Assembly (NCBI GenBank): GCA_945271295.1
Contig: CALYPG010000015.1
Location: 1-59,973 of the forward strand
Reading direction: 5' to 3'
From: an uncultured Gilliamella sp.
GTDB taxonomy: Bacteria > Pseudomonadota > Gammaproteobacteria > Enterobacterales > Orbaceae
DNA: 59,973 bases
Shown: piece after piece, positions 28,933-39,276 of the stretch
Layout: every line of letters starts with the position of its first letter
Numbering within the stretch: the stretch's first letter is position 1
The notes under the pieces: generated by a model
What the model saw: the letters and a program-made list of their open reading frames with translations, nothing else
What the model was told of the DNA's origin: nothing
Database searches by the model: none
Translations under genes and position numbers: made by a program

Positions 28933-29853
28933 ATGAAAGACGCAAAGCGATTGCTTAATTTAATGGGGACCAAAATTCAAATATGGCTACAACATGATTT
29001 GGCAGAAAAACTATTAAATGAAGCAGAAAAACGATTAATTGATTATGAACATCGTTTTAGTGCTAATAGCCCCACTTCGGAGTTAATGCAAGTTAATCTT
29101 TGCGCGGGTATTAAACCCGTTCAATTACAAACCGATCTTTTTACATTAATCAAAATAGGCAAAAACCAAAGTTTAGTTAAAAATAGTTTTTTAAATATTG
29201 CCATCGGACCACTTATTCAAGCTTGGCGAATTGGATTTAATGATGCTAGGTATCCGACTGGTTCGGAAATAAAACAACTTTTAACACTAATTAATCCTAA
29301 TGATATTATTTTAGATGAGATAAAACAGACGGTTTTTTTGCAACATCAAGCAATGGCAATCGATTTAGGTGCTATAGCTAAAGGCTATTTTGCTGATGAA
29401 ATAATTCAATTGTTTAAACAACATCAGGCTAAATCAGCCTTCATTGATCTCGGTGGTAATGTACTGACCTTTGGCGACTGTCCTTTTCATGATGATGGCT
29501 ATTGGCGTGTTGGTATTCAAAATCCATTTCTTACGAGAGGCAATATCGTTACTGTATTAAAGATTAAAAATCAATCTGTGGTCACATCTGGCATTTATGA
29601 AAGAACATTTAACTATAATGGCAAAACCTACCATCATATTTTTGATAGTCAAACGGGTTATCCTGTTTCAACTGATATTCAAAGCATTACTATAGTGTCA
29701 AAACAATCAATTGATGGTGAGATTTGGACTACACAATTATATGGCTGTAGTGCCAAACAAGCTGTTAATATGATAAATAAAATACCGGGTCTTGAAGGAA
29801 TAGTGATAACAACAAATCATGAAATTGCTTATTCAAATGGTTTATCGAATTAA
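28933..29853 (+). CDS. apbE: ApbE-family FAD:protein FMN transferase, cytoplasmic form
   Basis: It attaches FMN covalently to Ser/Thr in FMN_bind domains, using FAD. It has 306 residues. Conserved blocks: IAIGPLIQAW (about 94-103), AIDLGAIAKGYFADE (about 142-156), FIDLGGNVLTFGD, SGIYERTF and the metal/FAD site HHIFDSQTGYP near 238. Most bacterial ApbE proteins carry a signal or lipobox; this one starts MKDAKRLLNL with neither, so it should work in the cytoplasm. That fits the signal-less flavoprotein at 31699, which carries the matching SGASVT acceptor motif. A GAGAG ribosome binding site precedes the ATG. Confidence 0.9.
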   Translation: MKDAKRLLNLMGTKIQIWLQHDLAEKLLNEAEKRLIDYEHRFSANSPTSELMQVNLCAGIKPVQLQTDLFTLIKIGKNQSLVKNSFLNIAIGPLIQAWRIGFNDARYPTGSEIKQLLTLINPNDIILDEIKQTVFLQHQAMAIDLGAIAKGYFADEIIQLFKQHQAKSAFIDLGGNVLTFGDCPFHDDGYWRVGIQNPFLTRGNIVTVLKIKNQSVVTSGIYERTFNYNGKTYHHIFDSQTGYPVSTDIQSITIVSKQSIDGEIWTTQLYGCSAKQAVNMINKIPGLEGIVITTNHEIAYSNGLSN

Positions 29854-29880
29854 ATAAAAACAATTTTAATTATTTTGTGC

Positions 29881-30831
29881 CTAATGGGTAGCTAATCGAC
29901 ACTCATGCTGAGGAAACGATGAGATAAACAAGTTTATCAGTTCTTTTTCTATAATACTTAACGTTTTATTGGCTGAGTAGGCAATAAAATAACTAAGCGA
30001 AATAAGTTCTAAAGGCAGTGGGATTAGATTGTACTCTTCATCGTTGGTTTTTTTGCAGATATTGACACTTTCTGGGATGAAAGTAACGCCAAGTCCTTTT
30101 TTGGCCAATTCAACTAAGGTAAAAATATTGCTACTTTCAAGCATAATATTGGGTTGAATTTTGTATTTTTGTATTAGGTATTCAATTTGTTGACGGATAG
30201 CTGAACCATGAGAGGTTAAAATCAGCTTTTCTTGTAATAAATTTTTCATAAATTTATGGTTACATTCCATGATTGATGGATCTTTCTGGTAAAGCTTTGA
30301 GCTTTCAGGAATAAGAGCATAATAGCAATGCTTACCACAAGTATGACTGATTAAGTTGTGAGATATTGTTTCAGAATTTTGTCCAATATAAAAATCGAGT
30401 ATTTTACTTTCCGTTTTTTCTTCACTGTTTTTAGGGATATATTCATGTAATTCAATTTTGATATTTGGGTACTTTTGCAGAAAATCAGGTAAAAAAAGTG
30501 GTAATAAATAAGTTCCTAAACTTGGTAGAACGCCTATTTGAATAACGGTATAGTCGGTATTTGTGTATTTTTGGATTTTCTTTCTAAATGAATCTTGTTT
30601 ATCTACTAATGAAGCAAGATAGTCATAATAAATTTTCCCCGCTTCGGTTAATTGTAACGGTGTGGTTTGTCGATTAATAATCTCAATGCCAAGCTCGTTT
30701 TCAATTTTTTTTATAGTCTGAGTTAAGTAGGATTGCGAAATATAGAGATTTTGTGCGGCTTTGGTGTAATTGCCATGTTTAAGTAAAACATCTATATATT
30801 GTAGCATAATAAGTGAATTAATTTTCGCCAT
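29881..30831 (-). CDS. LysR-family transcriptional regulator
   Basis: A 316-residue regulator with an N-terminal winged helix-turn-helix (about 5-65; GNYTKAAQNLYISQSYLTQT) and a C-terminal effector-binding domain typical of LysR (about 93-300). It is transcribed divergently from the flavin reductase genes across a 244-bp gap, the classical arrangement for a local activator sensing the pathway substrate. It is convergent with apbE, 27 bases away. The ligand cannot be read from the sequence; by context it may be the unsaturated acid reduced by the enzyme. Confidence 0.85.
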   Translation of the reverse strand: MAKINSLIMLQYIDVLLKHGNYTKAAQNLYISQSYLTQTIKKIENELGIEIINRQTTPLQLTEAGKIYYDYLASLVDKQDSFRKKIQKYTNTDYTVIQIGVLPSLGTYLLPLFLPDFLQKYPNIKIELHEYIPKNSEEKTESKILDFYIGQNSETISHNLISHTCGKHCYYALIPESSKLYQKDPSIMECNHKFMKNLLQEKLILTSHGSAIRQQIEYLIQKYKIQPNIMLESSNIFTLVELAKKGLGVTFIPESVNICKKTNDEEYNLIPLPLELISLSYFIAYSANKTLSIIEKELINLFISSFPQHECRLATH

Positions 30832-30873
30832 TTTATTTATCTCTTTTCATCTTATTTGATTATAACAAATTAC

Positions 30874-30953
30874 TTATAACTCCATAATTAATCAGCTATT
30901 TCACAAATATTTTTTTCTGTTCTACACTAGCTAACATCTGTATTTGCACAATA
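30874..30953. promoter_or_regulatory. Candidate LysR-type binding sites in the divergent gap
   Basis: Three short dyads lie between the regulator and the reductase genes: TTAT-N6-ATAA (30874-30887), TATTTCACAAATA (30897-30909) and a near copy, TATTTGCACAATA (30941-30953). The last two are 44 bp apart, about four helical turns, consistent with a LysR tetramer contacting a recognition and an activation site. This is pattern-based only. Confidence 0.4.
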
Positions 30954-31075
30954 GTCAACAGACTAAATATAACTATTATTTATTCTATCATTTTGTGTAA
31001 TTTGCTAAAGAATTTGTATGACTAAAAATTAAATATTATTTAAATTGTGCCCAAGGCACTAAGTGAGGTTATAAA

Positions 31076-31699
31076 GTGAAATTTATTGGTATCGTTGGAA
31101 CGAATTCGGATCGTTCTACTAATAGAAAATTACTCCATTTTATGCGAACGCATTTTGCGGATAAAGCTGAAATTGAAGTTTGTGAAATTAAATCATTACC
31201 GGCATTCAATGAACCTAAAGACCAAACGCCGCCGGCCGCAGTAAAAGCGTTGTCGGATAAAATTATAGCGGCAGATGGGGTGATTATTGCAACGCCTGAA
31301 TATGATCATTCCATAACCGCCGCTTTAAAAAGTGCCATAGAGTGGCTATCTTATACTACTCGCCCATTGATTAACAAATCGGTTATGATAGTTGGCGCTT
31401 CTCATGGTCTTCTGGGTTCTTCCAGAGCGCAAGCTCACCTTCGTCAAATTTTAGATGCACCTGAATTAAAAGCGAGAATTATGCCTAGTTCAGAGTTTTT
31501 ATTAGGTCATTCCCTCCAAGCTTTTGATGATAACGGTAATCTTGTTTATCCCGATAAAGTTAAAGAACTCGAAGAGTGTTTCGATGAATTCTTATTATTT
31601 GTGCAGTTAACTAATCAATTAGTTAAAACAGAAAAATTTAAAACTGAGCAAAATAAGAAATTTAGTTGGAAGCAAGCAGCACAAGAAGGGGTGTTATAA
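31076..31699 (+). CDS. NADPH-dependent FMN reductase-like small flavoprotein (CrdA-like)
   Basis: A 207-residue flavodoxin-like protein of the FMN_red family: FMN loop [13 protein letters not shown] near residue 8, [20 protein letters not shown] (72-91) and [16 protein letters not shown] (about 104-119). It closely resembles the first 180 residues of the next gene, so the pair arose by duplication. It starts with GTG, behind GAGG, and its stop overlaps the next ATG by one base (TAATG). As I recall, Vibrio acrylate and hydroxycinnamate reductases pair a similar small subunit with a multidomain flavoprotein. The C-terminal tail (185-207) is lysine-rich. Confidence 0.8.
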   Translation: MKFIGIVGTNSDRSTNRKLLHFMRTHFADKAEIEVCEIKSLPAFNEPKDQTPPAAVKALSDKIIAADGVIIATPEYDHSITAALKSAIEWLSYTTRPLINKSVMIVGASHGLLGSSRAQAHLRQILDAPELKARIMPSSEFLLGHSLQAFDDNGNLVYPDKVKELEECFDEFLLFVQLTNQLVKTEKFKTEQNKKFSWKQAAQEGVL

Positions 31700-34125
31700 T
31701 GAAATTTATTGGAATTGTCGGAACAAATGCTCAAGAGTCTTATAATCGATTGTTATTACAATTTATGCAAACGCATTTTAAGAATAAGGCAGAAATTGAA
31801 ATACTAGAGTTGACTGATGTACCTATGTTTAATGAAACAGATGATCAGTCCAATAGTGCTATTATACAAAATTTCAATAACAAAATCATACAAGCTGATG
31901 GAGTGATTATTGCCACACCAGAACATAATCATTCTATTCCTTCTGCTTTAAAAAGTATCATCGAGTGGCTGTCATTTAATTTACATCCATTTGATGGTAA
32001 ACCGGTTATGATTGTGGGGGCATCTTATGACGTACAAGGATCTTCCAGAGCTCAATTGCATTTACGTCAAATACTTGATGCACCGGGTGTTAACGCGACA
32101 GTTATGCCTGGCTCGGAATTTTTATTAGGGCGAGCGCATGAAGCTTTTGATGATCAAGGTAATATTAAATCAGAACGGACTGTCGACTTTTTAGATAGCT
32201 GTTTTTTACGCTTTTTACGTTTTACTAAAGTGGTTAGTTTGCTTAATGAACCTGAAGAGGTGTCATATGAACCAGGTAGATATTGTGTTACTGCGCCTGG
32301 TCATAACGGTGATTTACCAATGGTGGTCACATTATCAAGTGATCGTATAGAAGCTATTGATATCGACACCATGGGAGAATCAGAAGGTATTGCTGATGTG
32401 GTATTTAAGCGTATTCCATCACAAATTCTGGAAGGTCAAACACTTAATGTTGATATTTTGTCCGGAGCGTCGGTAACCAGTAATGGTGTAATAGACGGGG
32501 TTGCTAAAGCCATTAAAATGGCTGGGGCTAATCCAGATGTATTAAGAAAAAGACCAAAAGCGCCAAGTGCTGTTGATAATAGTGATGCTCAATATACTAC
32601 AGATATTGTGGTCGTTGGCGCGGGCGGTGCGGGATTATCCGCGGCGGCAAGTGTATTACAACAAGGTAAAAAAGTTATAGTTGTTGAAAAATTCCCGGCT
32701 GTAGGGGGGAATACTGTGCGCACTGGTGGTCCAATGAATGCCGCTAATCCAAAATGGCAAAATACTTTTGATGCTATTGCTGGAGAAAGTCATACCTTAG
32801 AAGAAATAGCAGCAATTGATGAATCTGTAATCGATTCTGAATACCTTGCTGATTTTAAAGCCTTAAAACAACAAATAGCCGATTATTTATCTGAAAATAA
32901 AGATAAAACCGGTTATTTGTTTGACTCAGCATTACTTCATCGCATGCAAACCTATCTGGGCGGCAAAAGAACCGATCAACAAGGTAATGTAATATATGGC
33001 CAATATGATTTAGTTAAAATTTTGACTGATAAGGCGCTAGAGTCGGTTGAATGGCTTGAAGATATTGGGGTTGAATTTAATAAAGATGATGTAACTATGC
33101 CTGTTGGTGCTTTATGGCGTCGTGGTCATAAACCTTTAAAAAGTGAAGGATATGCCTATGTATCGGCATTGCAAAAATATGTCGAAGATCATGGCGGCAC
33201 AATCATTACTGATACAGCAGTTAAAGAGTTAATTGTTGAAAACGGGCATGTTTCAGGGGTAATAGGTACGGGTTTAAATGGTAAAAAAATCACCGTGAAA
33301 GCTAATGCCGTTATTTTAGCGTCTGGCGGTTTTGGTGCCAATACCAAAATGTTAAAACAATACAATACCTATTGGACAGAAATCGATGATGACATTAAAA
33401 CTTCTAATTCACCAGCGATTACCGGTGATGGTATCATTTTAGGGCAAAGTGTTGGTGCAGATCTTGTTGGTATGGGCTTTTCTCAAATGATGCCTGTTTC
33501 AGATCCTGATACGGGTGCATTATTTAGTGGATTACAAGTTCCTCCACAAAATTTCATTATGGTCAATAAACAAGGTCGACGTTTTGTTAATGAATATGGT
33601 AGCCGGGATAAATTAACTCAAGCTGCTATTGATAATGGTGGGTTATTTTATTTAATCGCCGATGAAGCGATCAAAAAAACAGCCTATAACACTTCTCAAG
33701 AAAAAATTGATAAACAAATAGCAGCAGGCACACTATTTTGCGCCAATACATTAGAAGAATTAGCCGAAAAGTTAGGAATGGATGCTCAAATATTTAAGCA
33801 AACTATCGCTAATTATAATGCTTATGTTGAGGCTGGCTATGACCCTGAATTTGGCAAAGATGTTTTTGATTTGAAAGTCGAAATTGCCCCTTTTTATGCC
33901 ACACCTAGAAAACCAGCCGTGCATCATACTATGGGAGGCTTAAGAATTGATACGCAAACCCATGTCTTAGATAAATCAGGGAATATAATACCGGGTCTGT
34001 ATGCTGCAGGTGAGGTTGCTGGTGGTATTCATGCTGGTAATCGACTTGGTGGTAATTCATTAACCGATATTTTTACTTTTGGTCGAATAGCTGGCAAAAC
34101 AGCATTAAATGACATAACCAAATAA
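31699..34125 (+). CDS. Three-domain flavoprotein enoate reductase (FMN_red / FMN_bind / FAD_binding_2)
   Basis: An 808-residue cytoplasmic flavoprotein (no signal peptide). Domains: FMN_red (1-180), probably the NAD(P)H-oxidising part; FMN_bind (about 195-280) with the ApbE target motif DILSGASVT at 252-260, expected to carry covalent FMN; and a fumarate reductase-like FAD domain (about 300-805) with [10 protein letters not shown] at 307-316. The HHTMGG motif (742-747) and Arg782 in NRLGGN keep one carboxylate-binding site, but the fumarate reductase catalytic arginine position is Pro and the TNH motif reads TSNSP (568-572). A non-fumarate 2-enoate such as acrylate or a cinnamate is therefore likelier. 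The ATG follows AAGAAGGGG. Confidence 0.87.
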   Translation: MKFIGIVGTNAQESYNRLLLQFMQTHFKNKAEIEILELTDVPMFNETDDQSNSAIIQNFNNKIIQADGVIIATPEHNHSIPSALKSIIEWLSFNLHPFDGKPVMIVGASYDVQGSSRAQLHLRQILDAPGVNATVMPGSEFLLGRAHEAFDDQGNIKSERTVDFLDSCFLRFLRFTKVVSLLNEPEEVSYEPGRYCVTAPGHNGDLPMVVTLSSDRIEAIDIDTMGESEGIADVVFKRIPSQILEGQTLNVDILSGASVTSNGVIDGVAKAIKMAGANPDVLRKRPKAPSAVDNSDAQYTTDIVVVGAGGAGLSAAASVLQQGKKVIVVEKFPAVGGNTVRTGGPMNAANPKWQNTFDAIAGESHTLEEIAAIDESVIDSEYLADFKALKQQIADYLSENKDKTGYLFDSALLHRMQTYLGGKRTDQQGNVIYGQYDLVKILTDKALESVEWLEDIGVEFNKDDVTMPVGALWRRGHKPLKSEGYAYVSALQKYVEDHGGTIITDTAVKELIVENGHVSGVIGTGLNGKKITVKANAVILASGGFGANTKMLKQYNTYWTEIDDDIKTSNSPAITGDGIILGQSVGADLVGMGFSQMMPVSDPDTGALFSGLQVPPQNFIMVNKQGRRFVNEYGSRDKLTQAAIDNGGLFYLIADEAIKKTAYNTSQEKIDKQIAAGTLFCANTLEELAEKLGMDAQIFKQTIANYNAYVEAGYDPEFGKDVFDLKVEIAPFYATPRKPAVHHTMGGLRIDTQTHVLDKSGNIIPGLYAAGEVAGGIHAGNRLGGNSLTDIFTFGRIAGKTALNDITK

Positions 34126-34162
34126 CTACATAACTATGAAAATGTAAGAATGGAGTTCTCAC

Positions 34163-35392
34163 ATGGAGAAAGGAAATAATTATGTTAATCGGTGGGCAGT
34201 GCTCATCGCATCAACGTCAATATTACTATGTACAGGTGCGGTTTATGCTTTTAGTGTTTTTGCTGGACCGTTAAGTATTGCAAAAAATTGGAACATGTCT
34301 GATGTCATGATGGCCTTTGGTATAAATGCTGCCATTGGACCAATTCCGATGATTTTAGGAGGTTTTTTAACGGATAAGGGCTTAGCCAAATGGTCAAGTG
34401 TAATTGGTGGATTATTATTTGGCCTAGGTTTTTTGCTAACAGGTTTTGTGACTAGTACGTTTATGCTTTATGTTACCTATGGGCTATTAAGTGGTTTTGG
34501 CCAAGGGCTGGCTTATTCAGGGTGTTTAAGCAATACTATTAAATTTTTCCCGGATAAACGTGGACTTGCTTCAGGCATTATCACTGCCGGTATGGGGGGC
34601 GCCGCAATTATTGCGGCACCAATAGGTAACTATTTAATCGAACATTACAATGTCTTATATTCATTTCAAGTACTCGGTGCGACTTATCTAGTTGTGGTAA
34701 TTGTTGCGAGTTTCTTTATTAAAGTTGCACCAGCTAACTACCAACCGGTAGGTTGGGTGCCTTCAATTAAGCAGCAAGCTAAACCTATCATCAATAAAAA
34801 TTGGCAAAGTATGTTAAAAACCCCTTATTTTTACTTAATCTTTTTTATGTTAGGTACCGGGGCTTTTTCTGGATTAATGATTGCGTCCAACGCATCAGGT
34901 ATCGGTCAGAAAATGTTTGGATTAACCACGGCAGTCGCTGCTTTTTACGTTAGCTTATATTCACTCAGTAATTGTGCTGGGCGAGTTTTATGGGGAACCG
35001 TGTCGGATAAACTTGGACGAAATAGCACATTAGATATTATTTTTACCGTTATCATGTTAGCGTTTGTTTCGTTTTTATTTATTCCTTCACAAATTGGTTT
35101 TGCAATCGGCATAATTGCACTTGGTTTATGTTTCGGCGGCGTTATGGGCGTTTTCCCGCCGATAGTAATGGAAAATTATGGACCGGTAAATCAAGGTGTT
35201 AACTATGGTATTATTTTTATTGGTTATTCAACAGCGGCCTTTTTTGCACCAAAATTAACAGCTGATATTCTTGCCAACAATGGTGGTAGTTATACAAATG
35301 CTTTTTATGTTGCCATTGCTGTTGCTTTCATGGGTTTGTTGTTAAATATGATTTATAAATTAATCAAAAAACGACAATTGAAAAGTAATTAA
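34163..35392 (+). CDS. OFA-family MFS transporter
   Basis: A 409-residue, 12-span major facilitator of the oxalate/formate antiporter (OFA) group: the N-terminal segment RWAVLIASTSILLCTGAVYAFSV and GFGQGLAYSGCLSNTIKFFPDKRGLASGI are typical, as is ENYGPVNQGVNYGIIF near the end. It starts 37 bases after the reductase gene and is followed by a terminator, so it ends the operon. OFA members carry small organic acids; the likely cargo is the reductase substrate, or its exchange for the reduced product. Confidence 0.85.
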   Translation: MEKGNNYVNRWAVLIASTSILLCTGAVYAFSVFAGPLSIAKNWNMSDVMMAFGINAAIGPIPMILGGFLTDKGLAKWSSVIGGLLFGLGFLLTGFVTSTFMLYVTYGLLSGFGQGLAYSGCLSNTIKFFPDKRGLASGIITAGMGGAAIIAAPIGNYLIEHYNVLYSFQVLGATYLVVVIVASFFIKVAPANYQPVGWVPSIKQQAKPIINKNWQSMLKTPYFYLIFFMLGTGAFSGLMIASNASGIGQKMFGLTTAVAAFYVSLYSLSNCAGRVLWGTVSDKLGRNSTLDIIFTVIMLAFVSFLFIPSQIGFAIGIIALGLCFGGVMGVFPPIVMENYGPVNQGVNYGIIFIGYSTAAFFAPKLTADILANNGGSYTNAFYVAIAVAFMGLLLNMIYKLIKKRQLKSN

Positions 35393-35408
35393 TTAGTTGC
35401 CTAACAAT

Positions 35409-35443
35409 AAAGGAGTACTATTTATTATAGTGCTCCTTTTTTA
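35409..35443 (+). terminator. Rho-independent terminator of the reductase operon
   Basis: A 13-bp stem (AAAGGAGTACTAT / ATAGTGCTCCTTT, one G-T pair) with a 5-base loop and a T-rich tail. The run of A before it allows activity on the opposite strand for aroB as well. Confidence 0.88.
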
Positions 35444-35483
35444 TTTGTATTGATAGTTTATAAGTCAACATAATCACGAAAAG

Positions 35484-36563
35484 TTAAGTGAGTTGTATTG
35501 ATTCAAATACCACGTTTTTATCAATGCCATCAAGAACTTCTACCTGCCCAATTTTGGTTGGCAAAACAAGTCGCAGTTGCCCTGATAGCACTTTTTTATC
35601 GCGTAACATATGAGGAAGGTAGGATTCAACTGCCATCTGTGTGGGGCGATTAACTGGGAGTTTAGCTTTTATTAATAGGTTTTTGATTCGTTCAATATCA
35701 GTAGTAGTAAATTTACCTAAAAGTTTAGCCGCGTGAGCAGCCATTAGCATACCGACACTTACCGCTTCACCATGTAACCAATTGCCATAACCAAGTTCTG
35801 CTTCAATAGCATGGCCATATGTATGACCAAGATTTAAAATCGCCCGTATATCTTGTTCGGTTTCATCGGCAGCAACCACTTGGGCTTTAAGTTCACAACA
35901 GCGATAAATACAGTAACTTAGAGCATTAACATCTAAATTTAATAAATCATCAATATGTGTTTCTAACCAACTAAAGAATGAGTTATCTAAAATAATACCG
36001 TATTTAATTACCTCTCCAAGCCCGGCAGAAAGCTCCCTTGGCGGCAGTGTTTTTAAACAATTTATGTCGATAACAACAGATTGAGGTTGATAAAAAGCGC
36101 CAATCATGTTTTTGCCTAACGGATGATTGATTGCAGTTTTGCCACCTACAGAGGAGTCAACTTGAGACAGTAAGGTAGTAGGCACTTGAATAAATCTAAT
36201 ACCTCGCTGATATGCAGAAGCGGCAAAACCAGCAACATCACCAATAACACCACCACCTAAGGCAATTAAGGTGCTGTTTCTGGTGTGATTATTAGCAAGT
36301 AGTGCCGTTAAAATCATGTTCCACGTTTCCATGGTTTTAAACTGTTCACCATCGGGAACAATGACGGAATCGGTTTTGACACCATGTTTTTCGAGCATAG
36401 CAATTAGCGCTGGTAAATAAAGTGGAGCAATAGTTTCATTAGTAACAATAAGTACTCGCTGCCCTGCTTTTAGTTGGAAATGCTCAAATTCAGATAGAAG
36501 ATTTTCACCAATAGCGATGGGGTAACTACGATTTGCTAAAGCAACATTTAATATTTTGAGCAT
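35484..36563 (-). CDS. aroB: 3-dehydroquinate synthase
   Basis: The second shikimate pathway enzyme, NAD- and zinc-dependent, converting DAHP to 3-dehydroquinate. From ATG 36563 it has 359 residues. The NAD-binding stretch [14 protein letters not shown], the active-site [20 protein letters not shown] and metal-ligand regions [19 protein letters not shown] and [11 protein letters not shown] are all present. A TTG four codons upstream is possible, but GGAAA fits the ATG. It is normally beside aroK; here it is alone, divergent from nadE. Confidence 0.96.
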   Translation of the reverse strand: MLKILNVALANRSYPIAIGENLLSEFEHFQLKAGQRVLIVTNETIAPLYLPALIAMLEKHGVKTDSVIVPDGEQFKTMETWNMILTALLANNHTRNSTLIALGGGVIGDVAGFAASAYQRGIRFIQVPTTLLSQVDSSVGGKTAINHPLGKNMIGAFYQPQSVVIDINCLKTLPPRELSAGLGEVIKYGIILDNSFFSWLETHIDDLLNLDVNALSYCIYRCCELKAQVVAADETEQDIRAILNLGHTYGHAIEAELGYGNWLHGEAVSVGMLMAAHAAKLLGKFTTTDIERIKNLLIKAKLPVNRPTQMAVESYLPHMLRDKKVLSGQLRLVLPTKIGQVEVLDGIDKNVVFESIQLT

Positions 36564-36684
36564 AATAATTTCCAAACAATTTTAAGTTAATTTTATTGTT
36601 GCATGTTAGCGAGAAAAAAGTAGCAGTGCAACCTAGAATCATTTAAACTTAACGGCAATTTTTATTTATACTGTTCAATTTAAT

Positions 36685-38289
36685 ATGTCTTTATCAATTG
36701 TTTTAGCCCAAAAAAATTGGCGTGTTGGTGATATAGAAGGCAATACACAGCAAATTGTTGAACTTATTAAACACCATTCTTCTCATGACTTGATTATTTT
36801 TTCGGAACTGGCTATTTGTGGTTACCCACCAGAGGATTTAATTTATCGCTCAGATTTTAAGCGGCGTTGTCAAAATGCATTAGCATCTGTTTTGCAAGCA
36901 AGTAAGCACTGTGCGCTCGTCGTTGGTCATCCGCATTGGCAAGATGGGCATATTTATAATGCACTCTCTTTTTTTTCAGAAGGTAAATTGCTAGCACGCT
37001 ATCACAAACAACAGTTACCTAATTATGATGTATTTGATGAAAAACGTTATTTTACTGCAGGTGATCAAACCTGTGTGGTAGATTTTAGAGGGCAAAAAAT
37101 TGGTTTATTAATTTGTGAAGATCTTTGGCAAAATAGTCCAATCGATAATATTAAAACTGCCCAAGCTGATTTTGTCATTGCTATTAATGCATCACCTTAT
37201 GATTATGAAAAACCAAAACATCGTCAAGATTTAGTCAAAGCACATGCTAACCGTACTGGTTTACCCATCATTTATGTGAATCAAGTTGGCGGGCAAGATG
37301 AATTAGTCTTTGATGGTGGTTCTTTTGTCTGTAATCAATATGGCGATATAGTGTGTCAGCTAAAATCATTTACAGAACAAATAGCAAATTTTAATTTTAA
37401 CGCTAATAATCAAGTAATGGTTGCTAATACTGGCAATAATCCATTAGCTTCAATTTATGATGCGTTAGTGTTAGCCACCAAAGATTATATTACCAAAAAT
37501 GGTTTTCAAGGTGCGGTATTAGGGCTATCAGGGGGGATTGATTCAGCCTTAACACTGGCTATTGCTGTTGATGCACTTGGGAAAGATAAAGTTCAAGCGG
37601 TAATGATGCCTTTTCGTTATACTGCCGATATTAGTATTGCTGATGCCAAAGAGGAAGCTGAAATTTTAGGTGTTGAATTTGATATAGTGTCGATTGAACC
37701 CATGTTTGATGCTTTTATGTCATCATTAGCACCACTATTTACTGGCACACAAAAAGATACCACTGAAGAAAATTTACAAGCACGGTGTCGGGGTGTGATC
37801 TTAATGGCATTATCTAATAAACGCCACAGGTTAGTATTAACTACTGGTAATAAAAGTGAAATGTCAGTGGGTTATGCAACCCTTTATGGTGATATGGCTG
37901 GTGGCTTTGATGTTCTGAAAGATGTACCTAAAACAATGGTATTTGAATTAGCAAAATATCGTAATACTTGCTCTTGTGTTATTCCGGAAAGAGTGATTAC
38001 TCGACCGCCTTCAGCAGAACTTGCTCCAGACCAAAAAGATGAAGACAGCTTGCCGCCTTATGATGTCCTTGATGGCATATTAAAAGGTTATGTAGAGCAA
38101 GATCTTTCCATTGAACAACTTGTTGAGCAAGGTTATGATGAAGTCACCATTAGGCGGGTTATTAAACTAGTTGATATCAATGAGTATAAACGGCGTCAGT
38201 CAGCAGTGGGACCAAAAATTACTGCTCGAAATTTTGGTAAAGGCAGGCGTTATCCCATTACCTCGGCTTTTGGTTACAAAAATTGGTGA
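36685..38289 (+). CDS. nadE: Glutamine-dependent NAD+ synthetase
   Basis: It makes NAD from deamido-NAD with glutamine as nitrogen donor. The 534 residues hold an N-terminal nitrilase-type glutaminase (1-245) with the triad Glu41 (FSELAICGYPPE), Lys108 (HKQQLPNYD) and Cys144 (LICEDLWQ), and a C-terminal synthetase with the PP-loop LGLSGGIDSALT near residue 274. This is the long form, unlike E. coli NadE, which uses ammonia. glnB follows 23 bases downstream, pairing a glutamine-consuming enzyme with the nitrogen sensor. Confidence 0.95.
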   Translation: MSLSIVLAQKNWRVGDIEGNTQQIVELIKHHSSHDLIIFSELAICGYPPEDLIYRSDFKRRCQNALASVLQASKHCALVVGHPHWQDGHIYNALSFFSEGKLLARYHKQQLPNYDVFDEKRYFTAGDQTCVVDFRGQKIGLLICEDLWQNSPIDNIKTAQADFVIAINASPYDYEKPKHRQDLVKAHANRTGLPIIYVNQVGGQDELVFDGGSFVCNQYGDIVCQLKSFTEQIANFNFNANNQVMVANTGNNPLASIYDALVLATKDYITKNGFQGAVLGLSGGIDSALTLAIAVDALGKDKVQAVMMPFRYTADISIADAKEEAEILGVEFDIVSIEPMFDAFMSSLAPLFTGTQKDTTEENLQARCRGVILMALSNKRHRLVLTTGNKSEMSVGYATLYGDMAGGFDVLKDVPKTMVFELAKYRNTCSCVIPERVITRPPSAELAPDQKDEDSLPPYDVLDGILKGYVEQDLSIEQLVEQGYDEVTIRRVIKLVDINEYKRRQSAVGPKITARNFGKGRRYPITSAFGYKNW

Positions 38290-38300
38290 TCTCGAATTAA

Positions 38301-38651
<351 letters not shown>

Positions 38652-38652
38652 T

Positions 38653-39276
38653 TTATTGGATATCTGGACGTTCTTGTTTTAATATTTCTGTACTGACAAC
38701 ACCCTGAATGGAACAAATAAGAAGATTCATATTTGTTCCCTTTTCAAGTAATAATAATTTCTCTGTAGTCTCTGGTGCTGGAATAGTTTTGACTCCGACA
38801 ACTGTTCCAGTATTATCGCGCCAAATTTTAATATCATCGTCAATATGACGAATTTTAGGATTGGCAATATAAAGCAAACCTTGTTCCATGTTTTTCCAAT
38901 CTAAAAAATTCAGTGTATTTTTTATTTGGATAATATCATTATCAATAATAAATCCCCAAAAATAGTATTTCCCTATTTTTCCTAGATCCATTGCACTGTC
39001 ATAATAACCTATAATAGTTAAATTTTTATAAGTGATAGGTGTTTTGAAATAAACATAATTTTTTTTATTATCGTTGCGATTCTCTACAGCAATATAAGCT
39101 AAATTATCATTAACAATATTAATGTTAGTGTGTTTTTGTAGTTCATTCTTATTTGCATAAACCATTTTGAAAAAATTAGGAGTACAAGGAACTAATGATT
39201 CAATTAATGGATACTTATCAGCTGATGCAACAAATGAACAACAAAAAAGAAGTAAAGTGACAATGTTTTTAAGCAT
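38653..39276 (-). CDS. Secreted protein of unknown function
   Basis: I do not recognise this gene. It encodes 207 residues with a clear signal peptide (LKNIVTLLLFCCSFVASA, cut near residue 19), so the product is periplasmic. The body is polar, with few cysteines, a WKNMEQGLLYIANPKIRH segment and a Glu-rich C-terminal third. It is very AT-rich, monocistronic, and convergent with glnB with a one-base gap. Its size, signal peptide and composition resemble the putative immunity protein at 45443, but no toxin is adjacent. Confidence 0.65.
   Translation of the reverse strand: MLKNIVTLLLFCCSFVASADKYPLIESLVPCTPNFFKMVYANKNELQKHTNINIVNDNLAYIAVENRNDNKKNYVYFKTPITYKNLTIIGYYDSAMDLGKIGKYYFWGFIIDNDIIQIKNTLNFLDWKNMEQGLLYIANPKIRHIDDDIKIWRDNTGTVVGVKTIPAPETTEKLLLLEKGTNMNLLICSIQGVVSTEILKQERPDIQ

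Noticed and set aside
31699-34125. Naming the flavoprotein a fumarate or urocanate reductase
   Set aside because: The catalytic arginine and one carboxylate-binding motif of fumarate reductase are not kept. Urocanate reductases are normally exported, whereas this protein has no signal peptide and carries an extra FMN_red domain.
38653-39276. Calling this secreted protein an immunity protein
   Set aside because: There is no adjacent toxin, so size and signal peptide alone are not enough.
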